Positions 54,377 to 64,000 of a stretch of DNA of 64,000 nucleotides are shown here, one piece after another (positions within the stretch are counted from its first letter, which is position 1; the number at the start of each line of letters is the position of its first letter). This DNA is from Kribbella steppae (lineage in GTDB: Bacteria > Actinomycetota > Actinomycetes > Propionibacteriales > Kribbellaceae). The translations under genes and the position numbers were made by a program. Below the pieces are notes generated by a model that was not told the origin of the DNA, ran no database searches, and saw nothing but the letters and a program-made list of their open reading frames with translations. The DNA is taken from positions 186,001 through 250,000 of the forward strand of contig NZ_SLWN01000004.1 in NCBI RefSeq assembly GCF_004342025.1. The letters run 5' to 3'.

Positions 54377-54745
54377 TCAGCCCTCGAGGTCGACCTTGCA
54401 GGTGTCCTTGGCCTGCTTGGCGATGGCGTCGGAGGCGGCCTTGATCTTCTCGCCGTCGTTCTTGGCCAGCTCGGTCAGCTTGGCCGTGTCACCCTTCGCC
54501 TCGCTCACCTTCTCGGCGTAGGCCAGGAGAGTCTTCCAGTCGTCCTTCAGGTCGTCCGGCGCGGACTTCGACACCTTCTCGGCCTCGTCGCGCATCTTGT
54601 CCACCGCCGCGGTGTCCTTGATGTCGAGGTTCTTCGCCGACTCGGCATAGTTCTTGAGCTCACCGCAGTAGTCGCCGCCCGAGCACGCCGTCAACGCACC
54701 GACGCTCATTGTCACTACCGCCGCTAGGGCCGCAACCTTACGCAT
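54377..54745 (-). CDS. Small lipoprotein B (paralogue of the gene at 53814)
   Basis: A 122-residue lipoprotein with a signal peptide ending LTAC (Cys21). The mature part is strongly helical and charged (LKNYAESAKNLDIKDTAAVD, then KMRDEAEKVSKSAPDDLKDD and WKTLLAYAEKVSEAKGD). It ends in CKVDLEG. YC and CKVD match lipoprotein A. The function is unknown; small helical lipoproteins may act at the envelope. It starts 8 bp after the EamA transporter stop and could be co-transcribed with it. Confidence 0.82.
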   Translation of the reverse strand: MRKVAALAAVVTMSVGALTACSGGDYCGELKNYAESAKNLDIKDTAAVDKMRDEAEKVSKSAPDDLKDDWKTLLAYAEKVSEAKGDTAKLTELAKNDGEKIKAASDAIAKQAKDTCKVDLEG

Positions 54746-54753
54746 ACCGATCC

Positions 54754-55767
54754 TTACTCTTCAGCGGAAAGACCGTCGCTCCCCGTCACCCCGCAACCCT
54801 GTCGAATCCCGGGGTCACGTTCGGGCCGGCCACGCCGTGAAGAACGTCGCACCCGTGGACTGGAACCGCGCCGTGATGTCCCGCGTCGCCCGGCCGACAA
54901 CGCGACCGCGTTCGCGGTCACGATCACCGCGATGGCGACCCAGTCGAGCCGGCCGAGACGCTGATCGAGGACCACGAGCCCGACCAGGGCGGCCAGCACC
55001 GGGTTGACGCTCATGAACACACCGAAGAACTGTGCCGACACCCGGCGCAGGCTGAGCAGATCGACGAGGAACGGTACGGCGGACGAGAGCACACCGGCCG
55101 CGACGGCGTACGCGAGGGCCGCCGGGGTCGGCGGGTGGTGCCAGAGCACCACGATGCCGATCGGTACGTAGGCCAGCCCGGACACCGCGGCCGCGGCGCC
55201 CACACCCTGTACGCCGGGGAGCTCCCGGCCGATCCGGCGGTTGAGCAGGATGTAGCAGGCCCAGCAGAGAGCCGCCAGCAGGCCCAGACCTACGCCCAGG
55301 TAGTCCGTCGTCGCCTGCGGCCGGGTCAGCAGCACAACCGCCGGCGCCACGGCCAGAGCGCACAGCAGGTCGATCAGCCGCCGCGAGCCCAGCAGCGCCA
55401 CCGCCAACGGCCCGAGAAACTCCAACGTCACCGCAAGCCCGAGCCCGACCCGGTCGATCGATGTGTACAACGACAGATTCATCACGGCGAACACCGCCGC
55501 CAACCCCAGCACCAGCCGCCACTGCTTCGCGGTCATGGCCCGGAGGTTCGGCCGCCCGACAGCAACCAGCACCACCCCAGCCACCCACTGCCGAACCGCC
55601 ACCACTCCCACCGGCCCGACCACCGGAAACGCCAGAGCCCCCAGCGACGCCCCCACCTGGGTAGACAGCCCACTCCCCAGCATCATCAGTACGCCGGCGA
55701 CGCGGCGCTCACGTGATGGCTCGAGGAGCTGCGCCGAGAGGTCAGGCTGCTGGGTGGTCACGGTCAT
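54754..55767 (-). CDS. EamA-family transporter (RhtA-like)
   Basis: A 337-residue carrier with about ten hydrophobic segments, in the RhtA/threonine-export-like branch: SGLSTQVGASLGALAFPVVG, FAVMNLSLYTSIDRVGLGLA and VTLEFLGPLAVALLGSRR, then the second repeat with GLLAALCWACYILLNRRIG and VNPVLAALVGLVVLDQRLG. After the last segment (ANAVALSAGRRG) a basic tail of about 45 residues runs to within 8 bp of the lipoprotein gene; this looks like readthrough of a former stop. Divergent from a LysR regulator that probably controls it. Confidence 0.9.
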   Translation of the reverse strand: MTVTTQQPDLSAQLLEPSRERRVAGVLMMLGSGLSTQVGASLGALAFPVVGPVGVVAVRQWVAGVVLVAVGRPNLRAMTAKQWRLVLGLAAVFAVMNLSLYTSIDRVGLGLAVTLEFLGPLAVALLGSRRLIDLLCALAVAPAVVLLTRPQATTDYLGVGLGLLAALCWACYILLNRRIGRELPGVQGVGAAAAVSGLAYVPIGIVVLWHHPPTPAALAYAVAAGVLSSAVPFLVDLLSLRRVSAQFFGVFMSVNPVLAALVGLVVLDQRLGRLDWVAIAVIVTANAVALSAGRRGTSRRGSSPRVRRSSRRGRPERDPGIRQGCGVTGSDGLSAEE

Positions 55768-55835
55768 GGATCGAGCGTGGGTTCCATGACAGCTCAGGCA
55801 AAATGCATCCGGGGTGGCATCTATACGCTGGGGTT

Positions 55836-56690
55836 ATGGATGTGGAGCTCAGGCAGTTGCGGTGCCTGGTCGGGATCGTGGAGGCGGGGACGTTCACGGA
55901 TGCGGCGATCGAGCTGGGCGTCTCGCAGGCGGCGGTGTCGCGGAACTTGCTGGGTCTGGAGCGGGAGCTCGGGGTCCGGCTGTTGCATCGGACCAGCCGG
56001 ACGATCACGCCGACGACCATCGGCGTCCAGGTGCTGGCCCGAGCCCGGCAGGTGCTGGCCGAGGTCGACGAATTGGTGCGGGAGGCAACGACCGGGCACA
56101 CCCGGTTGCGGGTGGGTCACGCGTGGTCGGCGGTCGGCAGGTACACCGCGGAGTTCCAGCGGCGATGGGCCGCCGAGCACCCGGAGATCGAGCTGCAACT
56201 CGTGCGCACGAACACAGCCACCGGCGGACTGGCCGAAGGGCTCTGCGATCTCGCGATCGTGCGGACGCAGGTCGACCAAACCCGGTTCGCGCACACGACG
56301 GTCGCGAAGGAACGCAGGTACTGCGCTCTCGCCGCAGACGACCCATTGGCGAAGAAGCGGACCCTCACCCTCGCCCAACTCAGCGACCGCACCATCGTCA
56401 TCGACCGCCGGACCGGAAGCACCACAGCCGACCTCTGGCCCGAGGACGCCCGGCCGAAGCTCGAGTACACCCAGGACGTCGACGACTGGCTCTCGGCCAT
56501 CGCCTCCGGCCGCTGCGTCGGCCTGACCCCCCACGCCACCGTCACCCAATACCGCCGCGACGGCATCGTCTACCGGCCCGTCCGCGACGCACCCCCAGTC
56601 GACGTCCACCTCATCTGGCACCGCCAGGACCCACACCCGGCCACCCAGGCCGCCGTCACCCTGCTGACAAACCTCTACCAGGACAACTAG
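55836..56690 (+). CDS. LysR family transcriptional regulator
   Basis: A 284-residue regulator. The N-terminal winged helix is IVEAGTFTDAAIELGVSQAA, then VSRNLLGLERELGVRLLHRT. The C-terminal periplasmic-binding-like ligand domain spans about 90-284 (LCDLAIVRTQVDQTRF; SGRCVGLTPHATV). The ATG at 55836 follows CTGGGG. In the 68-bp gap to the divergent transporter gene, TGC-N10-GCA (within ATGCATCCGGGGTGGCAT) is a LysR-like half-site pair, followed by a CTATACG -10 candidate close to the start. The stop shares CTAG with the convergent DUF4037 gene. Confidence 0.92.
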   Translation: MDVELRQLRCLVGIVEAGTFTDAAIELGVSQAAVSRNLLGLERELGVRLLHRTSRTITPTTIGVQVLARARQVLAEVDELVREATTGHTRLRVGHAWSAVGRYTAEFQRRWAAEHPEIELQLVRTNTATGGLAEGLCDLAIVRTQVDQTRFAHTTVAKERRYCALAADDPLAKKRTLTLAQLSDRTIVIDRRTGSTTADLWPEDARPKLEYTQDVDDWLSAIASGRCVGLTPHATVTQYRRDGIVYRPVRDAPPVDVHLIWHRQDPHPATQAAVTLLTNLYQDN

Positions 56691-57697
56691 TCGAACAGGG
56701 CGATGAGTTGGCGGCGGTCGCGGGCGGCCCAGAGGACGTTGCGGATCTGGTCGATGCCGCCGACGGGCCAGCGCTCGGCGATTCGCCGTACCTCCGGATC
56801 CTTGATGTCGGCAACCAACGCACCAGGGAAGTCACCCCAGACCACCTTGAAGGGCCGGTCCCACAACTGCTCCACGCCGATTGTCACCGGCGCAGTGATC
56901 TCCAAAGTGTTGTGCAGCTGAGCCACGCCCGAGTACGCCGCCATCAACGCCTCCTCGCGCTCCTGCCACGACCGGGCGACGAGCACCTTCGAGAACAGCG
57001 GCGACAACTCGGCAGCACAGGACAGCCGGGAGAACGCCGTCCCGAACCACTTCGAGTACGGCGCATACTGCCGCTCCATCAGGAAGCACAACCGCATCAG
57101 GTCGTGCACCAGCTGCGACCCGATCAACGCCGACCCGAGCTCGTCCCCCACGAACCCGGTCCGACCCGCCAGGTTCACCTCCGGATGGACCCGCCACCAG
57201 GCCGCGATCTGGAGATAGAGCCACACGTCGCGCGGATAGTAGGCGAGCCGCTCGCGAACCGGCGTCAGACTGATCTCGTCGTGGAAGACCGCGCCCGCGG
57301 TGACCATGCGCAGGTTCTGCTCCGGGAAGGTGAACCAGTCCCGCGCCCGGATCTCCCCCTCGACGTCGAAGTCCAACTGCTCGAGGAAGTAGCCGCGGAG
57401 CGTGTGGATGCCGTACTCCGTCGGCCGGTCGGCGAACCGGGTCGGCACCTCTCGACTGAGCGCGTCGGCCAACCGGTCGCCGTTCCGGGCCTGATCGTCC
57501 TTTCGCAGGAACAGCAGGACCCGCGGCTCCCAGTTGTGGTCTCCCGACATCGCGTCGTCGAAGCCCAGCACCTCCGAGCCCCGGCCGAGCAACGCCGCGC
57601 TGTACGGCAAGTCCGGGAACCACGCCTCGAGCACAGGCCGGACCGCCTCGGTATAGAACCGCCGGCTCAACTCCAGGCCGGAGACGAAAGCACCCAT
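56687..57697 (-). CDS. DUF4037 domain protein (nucleotidyltransferase-like)
   Basis: A 336-residue soluble protein. The N-terminal third carries LLGRGSEVLGFDDAMSGDHN, a GS…D.D-type motif as in nucleotidyltransferases; the C-terminal part is the helical DUF4037 region (YPRDVWLYLQIAAWWRV, LMRLCFLMERQYAPYSKWFG, AYSGVAQLHNTLEITAPV). Substrates are not established. It starts 20 bp after the pyrF stop and could be the last gene on the car-pyr transcript, although it is not a pyrimidine gene. Confidence 0.85.
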   Translation of the reverse strand: MGAFVSGLELSRRFYTEAVRPVLEAWFPDLPYSAALLGRGSEVLGFDDAMSGDHNWEPRVLLFLRKDDQARNGDRLADALSREVPTRFADRPTEYGIHTLRGYFLEQLDFDVEGEIRARDWFTFPEQNLRMVTAGAVFHDEISLTPVRERLAYYPRDVWLYLQIAAWWRVHPEVNLAGRTGFVGDELGSALIGSQLVHDLMRLCFLMERQYAPYSKWFGTAFSRLSCAAELSPLFSKVLVARSWQEREEALMAAYSGVAQLHNTLEITAPVTIGVEQLWDRPFKVVWGDFPGALVADIKDPEVRRIAERWPVGGIDQIRNVLWAARDRRQLIALFD

Positions 57698-57717
57698 ACC
57701 GAGAACGGTAGCGGCGG

Positions 57718-58554
57718 TCAGTACCCCAGAACGCGCCGGAAACCGTCGTTCGCCCGATCGGCCGCGTCCTGCAGGGCAGTGGCCGAAGGTCCGGCGCCCA
57801 GGATCTCCCGCGAGCTCGACGGTACGACGTTCCGCACGGCTGCACCGAAGACCTTGGTCAGCCCCTCGGCCGTTCCACCCTGAGCACCCAGGCCAGGAGC
57901 GAGCAACGGCCCGCGGATGTCCAGATCCTCGTCCGTCGACGCGATCGTCGCACCCACCACAGCACCAAAGGACCCAAGTCCATCCGCATCCGCGTTCAGC
58001 TCACGTAGGCCGTCCAGTACGGCGCCCGCGACCGTCGGACCCGCAACCGTCCGGGCCGACTGGAATTGCGGACCCTCTGGGTTCGACGTCAGCGCGAGCA
58101 CGAACAACCCAGCACCAGCCGCTCGCGCTTCATCGATGGCCGGCTGCAGCGACCCGAACCCGAGGTATGGGCTGACCGTCAGCGCGTCACACGCCAGCGG
58201 CCCCTTCTCCGCCAAGTACGCCGACGCGTAGCCGGCCATCGTCGTCCCGATGTCACCGCGCTTCGCGTCGATGATCACCAGCGCACCCGCGTCCCGCAGC
58301 CGGATCGTCGCCTGCTCGAGGACGGCGATCCCGGCCGACCCGAACCGCTCGAAGAAGGCCGACTGCGGCTTGAACACCGCGACCCGGTCGGCCAGCGCGT
58401 CCACCACGCCGTACGTGAACGACGCCAGGCCCTCCGGCGTGTCCGGGAGTCCCCAGGCGTCCAGCAGATGCGCGTGCGGGTCGATCCCGACGCAGAGCGG
58501 GCCGCGGGTGTCCATCGCCGCCCGGAGCCGGGCGCCGAAAGGTTCGTTGCTCAT
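57718..58554 (-). CDS. pyrF: Orotidine 5'-phosphate decarboxylase (type 2)
   Basis: A 278-residue enzyme for the last step of UMP synthesis. The catalytic motif is IIDAKRGDIGTTMAGYA; CVGIDPHAHLLDAWGLPD and SPYLGFGSLQPAIDEA are typical of the long type 2 form of actinobacteria. Two in-frame ATGs, 58581 and 58554, each have a good ribosome-binding site (GAGGAC and GGGAG), because the start region is tandemly duplicated. The second gives the family N-terminus (MSNEPFGARL). The first overlaps the pyrD stop by 4 bp and would add nine residues. Confidence 0.95.
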   Translation of the reverse strand: MSNEPFGARLRAAMDTRGPLCVGIDPHAHLLDAWGLPDTPEGLASFTYGVVDALADRVAVFKPQSAFFERFGSAGIAVLEQATIRLRDAGALVIIDAKRGDIGTTMAGYASAYLAEKGPLACDALTVSPYLGFGSLQPAIDEARAAGAGLFVLALTSNPEGPQFQSARTVAGPTVAGAVLDGLRELNADADGLGSFGAVVGATIASTDEDLDIRGPLLAPGLGAQGGTAEGLTKVFGAAVRNVVPSSSREILGAGPSATALQDAADRANDGFRRVLGY

Positions 58555-58590
58555 GTCACTCCCGATGGGTTCATGGCTCATGTCAGTCCT
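58541..58590 (-). repeat. Tandem duplication of the pyrF ribosome-binding site and start
   Basis: Two copies of a 23-base core with a 27-base period (58541-58563 and 58568-58590) match at 19 of 23 positions. Each contains ribosome-binding bases, TGACATGAGC and a GAACC codon pair, so each provides a start with the same first codons (M-S-x-E-P). The 27-base period keeps the frame. Confidence 0.8.
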
Positions 58591-59600
58591 CGGTTGATGC
58601 GGCGGATCAGGCCGGGCCCGCGGTAGATCAGCCCGGTGTACACCTGGACCAGGCTGGCTCCGGCGTCGAACAGCCGGGTCGCGTCGGCGGGCTCGAGGAT
58701 CCCGCCGACCCCGATGATCGGCAGCGCTCCCCCGGTCTCCGCGTGGATGTGGGCCACCGTCTTGGCCACGGTCTCGGTCAGCGGCCGCCCCGACAGCCCA
58801 CCGGTCTCACCGGCCAGCGGATGCGACTCGACACCCGGCCGGCCAATGGTCGTGTTGGTGGCGATGATCCCGGCGACGCCGACCTCGGTGCACACCTGCA
58901 GCAACTCGTCGATCGCCGACGAGGTCAGGTCCGGCGCGATCTTCACGAGGATCGGCTTCCCGGACAGCCCACCCACGCTCAGACCAGCCGCCTCGGCGTG
59001 CAGCGCGGTCAACAGCTCACGCAGGTGCCCGGCGTCCTGCAACTCCCGCAGCCCCGGCGTGTTCGGCGAACTCACGTTGACCGCGAAGTAGTCGCCGTAC
59101 CGGTAGAGCCGTCGCAGCGACGTCACGTAGTCCTCGACGGCGTCTTCGAGCGGCGTCACCTTCGACTTCCCGATCGAGATCCCGAGCGGGTACCCGAGCG
59201 GTCCGTACGCCGTCAGCCGCGCAGCCAGCGCCTCCGAGCCGAGGTTGTTGAACCCCATCCGGTTGATCACGGCCTCGTGCTCGACCAGCCGGAACAGCCG
59301 GGGCTTCTCGTTGCCGGGCTGCGGGTGCGCGGTGACCGTACCGACCTCGACGAACCCGAAGCCGAGCGCCGGCCAGGCCCGCAACGCGAGCCCGTTCTTG
59401 TCCATCCCCGCGGCCAGGCCGACCGGACCCGGGAAGCGGACGCCGAAGACCGTCCGCTCCGAGCCGGCCTGCCAACGGGCCAGTCCGGGGACGCGGCCCA
59501 GCAGCCGCAACCCCTGCAACGTCCGCTCGTGCGCGACCTCCGCGTCGCCCTTCCCCAGCCGGAACAGGACCGGCCGGACGACCCTGCTATACGTCGACAT
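58578..59600 (-). CDS. pyrD: Dihydroorotate dehydrogenase, class 2 (quinone-dependent)
   Basis: A 340-residue membrane-associated flavoenzyme oxidising dihydroorotate to orotate. FMN/active-site stretches: [53 protein letters not shown] (catalytic Ser, class 2), VKIAPDL and NTTIGRP. The N-terminal helical extension typical of class 2 is present ([20 protein letters not shown]). The ATG at 59600 shares one base with the carB stop (TGATG); the pyrD stop overlaps the first pyrF start by 4 bp. Confidence 0.96.
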   Translation of the reverse strand: MSTYSRVVRPVLFRLGKGDAEVAHERTLQGLRLLGRVPGLARWQAGSERTVFGVRFPGPVGLAAGMDKNGLALRAWPALGFGFVEVGTVTAHPQPGNEKPRLFRLVEHEAVINRMGFNNLGSEALAARLTAYGPLGYPLGISIGKSKVTPLEDAVEDYVTSLRRLYRYGDYFAVNVSSPNTPGLRELQDAGHLRELLTALHAEAAGLSVGGLSGKPILVKIAPDLTSSAIDELLQVCTEVGVAGIIATNTTIGRPGVESHPLAGETGGLSGRPLTETVAKTVAHIHAETGGALPIIGVGGILEPADATRLFDAGASLVQVYTGLIYRGPGLIRRINRGLT

Positions 59601-62600
59601 CACTGCACACCGCGGATCCTCGGCACCCAGTCCTGCAGCGACCGCACGCCGATGTCCCCGCCCCGCTGAGCCTCGATCCCCTGTACGGCGGCCGCCAGCC
59701 CCTGCACCGTGGTGATGCACGGGATGTTGCGCGCCACTGCCGCACTGCGGATCTCGTACCCGTCCAGTCGCGGTGAGCCGCCCTTGGTGATCCCGATCGG
59801 GGTGTTGACGATCAGGTTGAGCTCACCGTCCTGGACCATCTGCACGATCGTCGGCTCGCCGTTCGGGCCCGGTCCCTGGCTGCTCTTGCGAACCGTGACC
59901 GCCTCGACCCCGTTGCGCCGCAGCACGTCCGCCGTACCTTCGGTCGCATAGATCTGGAAGCCCAGGTCGGCCAGCCGCTTCACCGGGAAGATCATGTGCC
60001 GCTTGTCCCGGTTCGCGACCGACACGAAGACCTTGCCGGACCCTGGCAGCGGCTGTGACGCCCCCGCCTGGGACTTGGCGAACGCCGTCCCGAAGGTGTC
60101 GTCCATGCCCATCACCTCGCCGGTCGAGCGCATCTCCGGCCCGAGCACGGTGTCCACCGAGCGGCCGTCGATCGTCCGGAACCGGTTGAACGGCATCACG
60201 GCTTCCTTCACCGCGATCGGCGTGGAGGTCGGCAGCGTGCCACCGTCGCCGACGGCCGGCAGCATGCCTTCCGCCCGCAGCTCGGAGATCGTTGCCCCGA
60301 GCATCACTCGGGCCGCGGCTTTCGCCAGCGGTGTCGCGGTCGCCTTCGAGACGAACGGCACCGTCCGGGAGGCACGCGGGTTCGCCTCCAGCACGTACAG
60401 CACGTCACCGGCCAGCGCGTACTGCACGTTCAGCAGACCCCGGACGCCGACACCGCGGGCGATCGCCTCGGTCGACGCCCGGATCTTCTCGATGTCCGCG
60501 TTCCCCAGCGTGATCGGCGGCAGCGCACACGACGAGTCGCCGGAGTGCACCCCGGCCTCCTCGATGTGCTCCATCACGCCGCCGAGGAACAACTCGTTGC
60601 CGTCGAACAGCCCGTCCACGTCGATCTCGACCGCGTCGTCCAGGAACCGGTCGATCAGCACCGGGTGCTCGAACGCCTCACCACCGCCCAGCCGCTCCAG
60701 CGCCGCGTCGAGCTCGGCCGAGCTGTAGACGATCTCCATCCCGCGTCCACCCAGCACGTACGACGGCCGGACGAGCACCGGGAAGCCGATCTCCTCGGCG
60801 ATCCGCTGCGCTTCCTCGGCCGACCGCGCCGTACCGTGCTTCGGCGCCGGCAGCGACGCGTCCGCGAGCACCTTCCCGAACGCACCCCGCTCCTCGGCCA
60901 GATGGATCGCCTCAGGCGACGTGCCCACGATCGGTACGCCGGCATCCGCGAGCCGCTGTGCCAGACCCAGCGGGGTCTGACCGCCGAGCTGCACGATCAC
61001 CCCGGCCACCGGGCCGGCCTGCATCTCGGCGTACACGATCTCGAGCACGTCCTCACAGGTGAGCGGCTCGAAGTACAGCCGGTCGGAGGTGTCGTAGTCG
61101 GTCGAGACCGTCTCCGGGTTGCAGTTCACCATCACGGTGCAGTAGCCGGCCTCGCGCAGCGCCATCGACGCGTGCACACAGGAGTAGTCGAACTCGATCC
61201 CCTGCCCGATCCGGTTCGGCCCCGACCCGAGGATCAGCACCGCCGGCTCGGTCCTCGTCGCAACCTCGGTTTCCTCGTCGTACGACGAGTAGTGGTACGG
61301 CGTCTCGGCCGCGAACTCGGCCGCACAGGTGTCGACAGTCTTGTAGACCGGCCGGATCCCGAGTGCCTGCCGCACACCGCGAACGACGTCCTCGGTCAGC
61401 CCGCGGATCTCGGCCAGCTGCAGGTCCGAGAACCCGTGCCGCTTGGCCAGCTTGATCACGTCAGGTGTCAGCCGCGGCGCGGCCGAGACCTGCAGAGCGG
61501 TCTCGTGGATCAGGTAGAGCTGGTCCACGAACCAGGGGTCGATCCGGGTGTTCTCGAAGATCTGCTCCGGTGTCGCCCCCGCACGGATCGCGTCCATGAC
61601 GGTGCGCAACCGGCCGTCGTGCGGCGTCTTGATTGCCTCGAGCAACGGCTCCAGCTCGGTCGCCGGCGAGCCGGCCCAGGAGAACCGGGCCTCCGGCTTC
61701 TCCAGCGAGCGCAGCGCCTTCTGCAGTGCCTCGGTGTAGTTCCGGCCGATCGCCATCGCCTCGCCGACGCTCTTCATGTGCGTGGTCAAGGTGGCGTCCG
61801 CGGCCGGGAACTTCTCGAACGCGAACCGCGGCACCTTCACCACCACGTAGTCCAGCGTCGGCTCGAAGCTGGCCGGCGTCTGCCGGGTGATGTCGTTCGG
61901 GATCTCGTCCAGGGTGTAGCCGATCGCGACCTTGGCGGCGATCTTGGCGATCGGGAAGCCGGTCGCCTTCGACGCCAGCGCGGACGAGCGGGACACCCGC
62001 GGGTTCATCTCGATCACGATCAGCCGGCCGTCGGCCGGGTCGACCGCGAACTGGATGTTGCAGCCGCCGGTATCGACCCCGACCTCGCGAATGATCCCGA
62101 TGGCCAGGTCCCGCATGACCTGGTACTCGCGATCCGTCAGCGTCATCGCCGGGGCGACCGTGACCGAGTCGCCGGTGTGCACGCCCATCGGGTCGACGTT
62201 CTCGATCGAGCAGATGATCACGACGTTGTCCGCCTTGTCGCGCATCACCTCCAGCTCGTACTCCTTCCAGCCGAGGATCGACTCCTCGATCAGCACCTCG
62301 GTGGTCGGGCTGGCGTGCAGGCCGGCGCCGGCGATCCGGCTCAGGTCGGCCTCGTCGTACGCCATCCCGGAACCGACGCCGCCCATCGTGAACGACGGCC
62401 GCACCACCAGCGGGTAGCCGAGCTCGTCGGCCGCGCCGAGGACGTCGTCGAGGGTGTGGCAGATCCGCGACCGGGCCACCTCCGCACCGAGCTTCTCGAC
62501 GATCTGCTTGAACGACTCCCGGTTCTCACCGCGCTGGATCGCCTCGACGGACGCGCCGATCAGCTCAACGCCGTACTTCTCGAGGACGCCGTTGTCGTGC

Positions 62601-62905
62601 AATGCGATCGCCGCATTCAGGGCGGTCTGGCCGCCGAGGGTGGCGAGCAGCGCGTTCGGGCGCTCCTTCTCGATCACCTTCTCGACGTACTCCGGGGTGA
62701 TCGGCTCGACGTAGGTGGCGTCGGCGAACTCGGGGTCGGTCATGATCGTGGCCGGGTTGGAGTTCACCAGGATGACGCGGAAGCCCTCTTCGCGCAGCAC
62801 CCGGCAGGCCTGAGTCCCCGAGTAGTCGAACTCACAGGCCTGGCCGATCACGATCGGACCGGAGCCGATGACCAGCACCGACTCGATGTCTGTACGACGT
62901 GGCAT
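59600..62905 (-). CDS. carB: Carbamoyl phosphate synthase large subunit
   Basis: A 1101-residue enzyme making carbamoyl phosphate for arginine and pyrimidine synthesis. Two ATP-grasp halves: the first (about 1-400) starts [20 protein letters not shown] and has [20 protein letters not shown]; the second (about 550-935) repeats [20 protein letters not shown] and [17 protein letters not shown]. The middle region (400-550) is the oligomerisation domain, and the end (about 945-1101) is the MGS-type allosteric domain ([20 protein letters not shown]). It shares one base with both carA and pyrD. Confidence 0.97.
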   Translation of the reverse strand: MPRRTDIESVLVIGSGPIVIGQACEFDYSGTQACRVLREEGFRVILVNSNPATIMTDPEFADATYVEPITPEYVEKVIEKERPNALLATLGGQTALNAAIALHDNGVLEKYGVELIGASVEAIQRGENRESFKQIVEKLGAEVARSRICHTLDDVLGAADELGYPLVVRPSFTMGGVGSGMAYDEADLSRIAGAGLHASPTTEVLIEESILGWKEYELEVMRDKADNVVIICSIENVDPMGVHTGDSVTVAPAMTLTDREYQVMRDLAIGIIREVGVDTGGCNIQFAVDPADGRLIVIEMNPRVSRSSALASKATGFPIAKIAAKVAIGYTLDEIPNDITRQTPASFEPTLDYVVVKVPRFAFEKFPAADATLTTHMKSVGEAMAIGRNYTEALQKALRSLEKPEARFSWAGSPATELEPLLEAIKTPHDGRLRTVMDAIRAGATPEQIFENTRIDPWFVDQLYLIHETALQVSAAPRLTPDVIKLAKRHGFSDLQLAEIRGLTEDVVRGVRQALGIRPVYKTVDTCAAEFAAETPYHYSSYDEETEVATRTEPAVLILGSGPNRIGQGIEFDYSCVHASMALREAGYCTVMVNCNPETVSTDYDTSDRLYFEPLTCEDVLEIVYAEMQAGPVAGVIVQLGGQTPLGLAQRLADAGVPIVGTSPEAIHLAEERGAFGKVLADASLPAPKHGTARSAEEAQRIAEEIGFPVLVRPSYVLGGRGMEIVYSSAELDAALERLGGGEAFEHPVLIDRFLDDAVEIDVDGLFDGNELFLGGVMEHIEEAGVHSGDSSCALPPITLGNADIEKIRASTEAIARGVGVRGLLNVQYALAGDVLYVLEANPRASRTVPFVSKATATPLAKAAARVMLGATISELRAEGMLPAVGDGGTLPTSTPIAVKEAVMPFNRFRTIDGRSVDTVLGPEMRSTGEVMGMDDTFGTAFAKSQAGASQPLPGSGKVFVSVANRDKRHMIFPVKRLADLGFQIYATEGTADVLRRNGVEAVTVRKSSQGPGPNGEPTIVQMVQDGELNLIVNTPIGITKGGSPRLDGYEIRSAAVARNIPCITTVQGLAAAVQGIEAQRGGDIGVRSLQDWVPRIRGVQ

Positions 62906-64000
62906 CAGCTACGACCTTCCATGAGTTCCACAAACCGGTCGAAGAGGTACGCCGAGTCGTGCGGACCGGCCGCCGCCTCCGGGTGGTACTGCACCGAGAA
63001 GGCGAGCACCCGACCGTCCTTGCCGGTCAGCTTCAGTCCTTCGACCACGTTGTCGTTCAGCGACACATGACTGACCTCCGCCGTCCCGTACGGCGTCTCG
63101 ACCGTCTCCTCGATCGGCGCGTCGACCGCGAACCCGTGGTTCTGCGCGGTGATCTCCACCTTCCCGGTGGCGCGATCGAGCACCGGCTGGTTGATCCCGC
63201 GGTGCCCGTACTTCAGCTTGAACGTGCCCAGTCCGAGCGCCCGCCCGAACACCTGGTTGCCGAAGCAGATCCCGAAGTACGGCTTGTTGCGCTCCAGCAG
63301 GGCCTTCAGCAGGTCCGTCGGGTGCTCGGTCGTCTCCGGGTCGCCCGGTCCGTTGCTCATGAAGATGCCGTCCGGGTTCACCGCCAGCACTGCCTCCAGC
63401 GAGGCGGTGGCAGGCAGCACGTGGACCTCGATGCCGCGCTCGGCCATCCGCTTCGGCGTCATCGATTTGATCCCCAGGTCGAGCGCGACGACAGTGAACC
63501 GCTTCTCGCCCTCTGCGGGTACGACGTACGGCTCGAACGTGGTGACCTCGGAGGCGAGGTCCGCGCCGACCATCTGCGGCTGCTGCAGCACCTTCTCCAG
63601 CAGCGCGGCTGGGTCGAGGACCTCCGTGGAGATCCCCGCTCGCATCGCACCGCGCTCACGCAGGTGCCGGGTCAGCGCCCGGGTGTCGATCCCGGAGATC
63701 CCGACGATGCCCTGCCCCTGCAACTGGTCGTCGAGCGAGCGCGTGGCCCGCCAGTTCGACGGCACCCGGGCCGGGTCGCGGACGACGTACCCGGCGACCC
63801 AGATCTTCTGCGACTCGTCGTCCTCGTCGTTGATCCCGGTGTTGCCGATGTGCGGTGCGGTCTGGGTGACGATCTGCCGGTGGTACGACGGGTCGGTCAG
63901 CGTCTCCTGGTAGCCGGTCATCCCGGTGGTGAACACCGCCTCGCCGAACGTCTCGCCGGTCGCCCCGTACGACGTACCGGTGAAGGCCCGGCCGTCCTCC
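62905..64000 (-). CDS. carA: Carbamoyl phosphate synthase small subunit (runs off the window)
   Basis: The start is outside the window; the visible end of the frame reads [20 protein letters not shown], then [16 protein letters not shown]. The glutamine amidotransferase domain is complete: the nucleophile Cys in [16 protein letters not shown] and the His/Glu pair in [18 protein letters not shown], rather than ICLGHQ, is the usual actinobacterial form. It supplies ammonia from glutamine to CarB. Its stop shares one base with the carB start. Car, pyrD and pyrF form a single coupled operon. Confidence 0.96.
   Translation of the reverse strand, partial: EDGRAFTGTSYGATGETFGEAVFTTGMTGYQETLTDPSYHRQIVTQTAPHIGNTGINDEDDESQKIWVAGYVVRDPARVPSNWRATRSLDDQLQGQGIVGISGIDTRALTRHLRERGAMRAGISTEVLDPAALLEKVLQQPQMVGADLASEVTTFEPYVVPAEGEKRFTVVALDLGIKSMTPKRMAERGIEVHVLPATASLEAVLAVNPDGIFMSNGPGDPETTEHPTDLLKALLERNKPYFGICFGNQVFGRALGLGTFKLKYGHRGINQPVLDRATGKVEITAQNHGFAVDAPIEETVETPYGTAEVSHVSLNDNVVEGLKLTGKDGRVLAFSVQYHPEAAAGPHDSAYLFDRFVELMEGRS

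Noticed and set aside
55814..57883. Plus-strand frame running through the LysR gene and opposite the DUF4037 gene
   Set aside because: It crosses two real genes with well-supported protein motifs in other frames.
60545..63070. Long plus-strand open frame opposite carB
   Set aside because: Antisense shadow; the composition is the usual Arg/Val/Asp/His-rich pattern, and carB is unmistakable.

Overview
The window is strongly G+C-rich chromosomal DNA from an actinobacterium. The gene set points to the Propionibacteriales, probably Kribbella or a close relative (an inference from gene content, not a measured placement). Supporting marks are a mycobacterial-type integration host factor next to gmk and rpoZ, a PriA without a recognisable helicase Walker A motif, frequent GTG and TTG starts, many 1-4 bp gene overlaps, and many sugar-handling genes with ROK-type regulators. 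No tRNA, rRNA, CRISPR array, intact transposase or prophage was seen.

Layout. 1-7.8 kb: a leftward sugar operon (ROK regulator, three ABC importer genes, Gfo/Idh/MocA oxidoreductase, xylose isomerase), then the start of a secreted ThuA-domain gene. 8.0-19.2 kb: accessory genes, including a frameshifted glycoside hydrolase relic, a large secreted subtilase, an amidohydrolase, an aminoglycoside-phosphotransferase-like protein, a quinone-type oxidoreductase, a RibD-like reductase and an AlkB-like dioxygenase behind a LexA-type box. 19.4-30 kb: transport, signalling and lactate genes: MFS exporter plus FMN-binding protein, two histidine kinases and two response regulators, the divergent lldD/lldR pair with twin operators, and an ABC-2 exporter. 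30-34 kb: a leftward glycosidase set (clan GH-D-like glycosidase, ROK regulator, GH125 mannosidase). 34-45.9 kb: a PLP enzyme, three drug/metabolite-type or MFS transporters, the rsmB-fmt-def translation block, a secreted C39-like protein with a lipoprotein, and an HAD phosphatase.

45.9-64 kb, leftward, is the conserved housekeeping core: carA-carB-pyrD-pyrF (pyrimidine synthesis, genes overlapping by 1-4 bp), then mihF-gmk-rpoZ-coaBC, metK and priA. About 4 kb of accessory genes (DUF4037 protein, LysR regulator, EamA transporter, two paralogous lipoproteins) lie between pyrF and mihF.

How the genes work together: the xylA operon would import, oxidise or isomerise a sugar under its own ROK repressor; lldR would control lactate oxidation; the car/pyr genes make UMP, and gmk, coaBC and metK supply GDP, CoA and S-adenosylmethionine. 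Most of the window is ordinary chromosome. The more unusual signals are a tandemly duplicated ribosome-binding site and start at pyrF, the SOS-type box before the AlkB-like gene, several gene relics, and a few proteins I could not assign.
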